Shown here one piece after another: positions 63,922 to 64,000 of a DNA stretch of 64,000 nt (the first letter of the stretch is position 1; each line of letters begins with the position of its first letter). The translations under genes were made by a program, and so were the position numbers. The notes beneath the pieces were generated by a model. The model did no database searches, was not told the origin of the DNA, and worked only from the letters and a program-made list of their open reading frames with translations. The stretch comes from Shewanella olleyana (GTDB taxonomy: Bacteria > Pseudomonadota > Gammaproteobacteria > Enterobacterales > Shewanellaceae), in NCBI RefSeq assembly GCF_023283825.1, contig NZ_JAKILD010000008.1, positions 62,001 through 126,000 of the forward strand, in the 5' to 3' direction.

Positions 63922-64000
63922 GAATAAGCATGAAGCTTGCTCGCTTTTCAGAGCAATTTCGTAGGGGCGGCAAGGGATATCGAAAAGGGAAATGCTGTTG

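Larger units (their letters stand above)
63320..64000. other. palindrome-rich non-coding block at the right edge
   Basis: No frame longer than about 60 codons with coding character was found. The stretch holds at least four separate inverted repeats, several built on GGCCATGG-like cores, listed separately. It could be a group of MITE-like or REP-like elements, a structured RNA, or the decayed leader of an operon beyond the window. Confidence 0.6.

Noticed and set aside
63901..64000. Possible rRNA or tRNA at the window end
   Set aside because: No recognisable rRNA segment or tRNA cloverleaf with a T-loop motif could be found.

Overview
The window reads as a chromosomal segment of a marine gammaproteobacterium, most likely Shewanella or a close relative. 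The basis is gene content and order (pepD, dinB, a bacterioferritin pair, nqrM, apbE and nqrFEDCBA, then luxS and bolA; a cobalamin salvage cluster next to metH), AT-rich intergenic DNA, and a chromosomal subclass B1 metallo-beta-lactamase of the type known from Shewanella. No tRNA, rRNA, CRISPR array, transposase or prophage was seen, so most of it looks like core or lineage-specific chromosome.

Layout. 1-1.6 kb: end of pepD and an SOS-type dinB with a LexA box. 1.9-2.9 kb: two bacterioferritin subunits with complementary active sites behind a Fur box and an FNR-type box. 3.3-10.6 kb: the Na+-pumping NADH:quinone reductase operon nqrABCDEF with its maturation genes apbE (flavin transfer) and nqrM (iron delivery), separated from nqrF by an intrinsic terminator. 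11-15.2 kb: a TonB-type receptor, luxS, bolA, alkB. 15.4-20.7 kb: diguanylate cyclase, small winged-helix protein, ydbS/ydbT-like PH-domain membrane proteins, UspA. 21.1-26.5 kb: an aldehyde dehydrogenase, TetR regulator and two Old Yellow Enzymes with a palindromic operator, then a MAPEG protein. 26.7-35.1 kb: a signalling and export module (sensor kinase, sigma54 response regulator, two MacB-type permeases, ATPase, small membrane protein, membrane fusion protein) with a near-perfect sigma54 promoter and three palindromic upstream sites. 35.1-38.2 kb: btuF, a DUF2235 hydrolase, an isochorismatase-like hydrolase and an unannotated 32-residue membrane protein. 38.5-41 kb: a four-gene operon of a bare J-domain protein and three proteins I do not recognise. 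41.3-50.8 kb: ABC1 kinase, B1 metallo-beta-lactamase, VOC proteins, a large RluA-type synthase, two GYF_2 proteins, YbaK, peptidase E. 50.9-63.2 kb: cobalamin salvage and uptake operon (btuD-btuC-cobT-cobS-cobU-cobQ-cobO) under a cobalamin riboswitch, cobC, and B12-dependent metH behind a MetJ operator. 63.3-64 kb: non-coding DNA full of palindromes.

How genes work together. ApbE and NqrM mature the Nqr complex; the B12 cluster makes and imports the cofactor that MetH at its border uses; LuxS and MetH share the methyl cycle; the sigma54 regulator probably switches on the adjacent exporter.

Most unusual features: (1) short tandem repeats of different unit length and sequence sit at the 3' ends of many genes, and in at least six the stop codon lies inside a repeat unit, in three of them duplicated in frame; (2) the sigma54 promoter plus triple palindrome in front of the exporter; (3) the J-domain operon of unknown function; (4) the palindrome-rich non-coding block at the right edge. 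All calls are from reading the sequence; no search was run.
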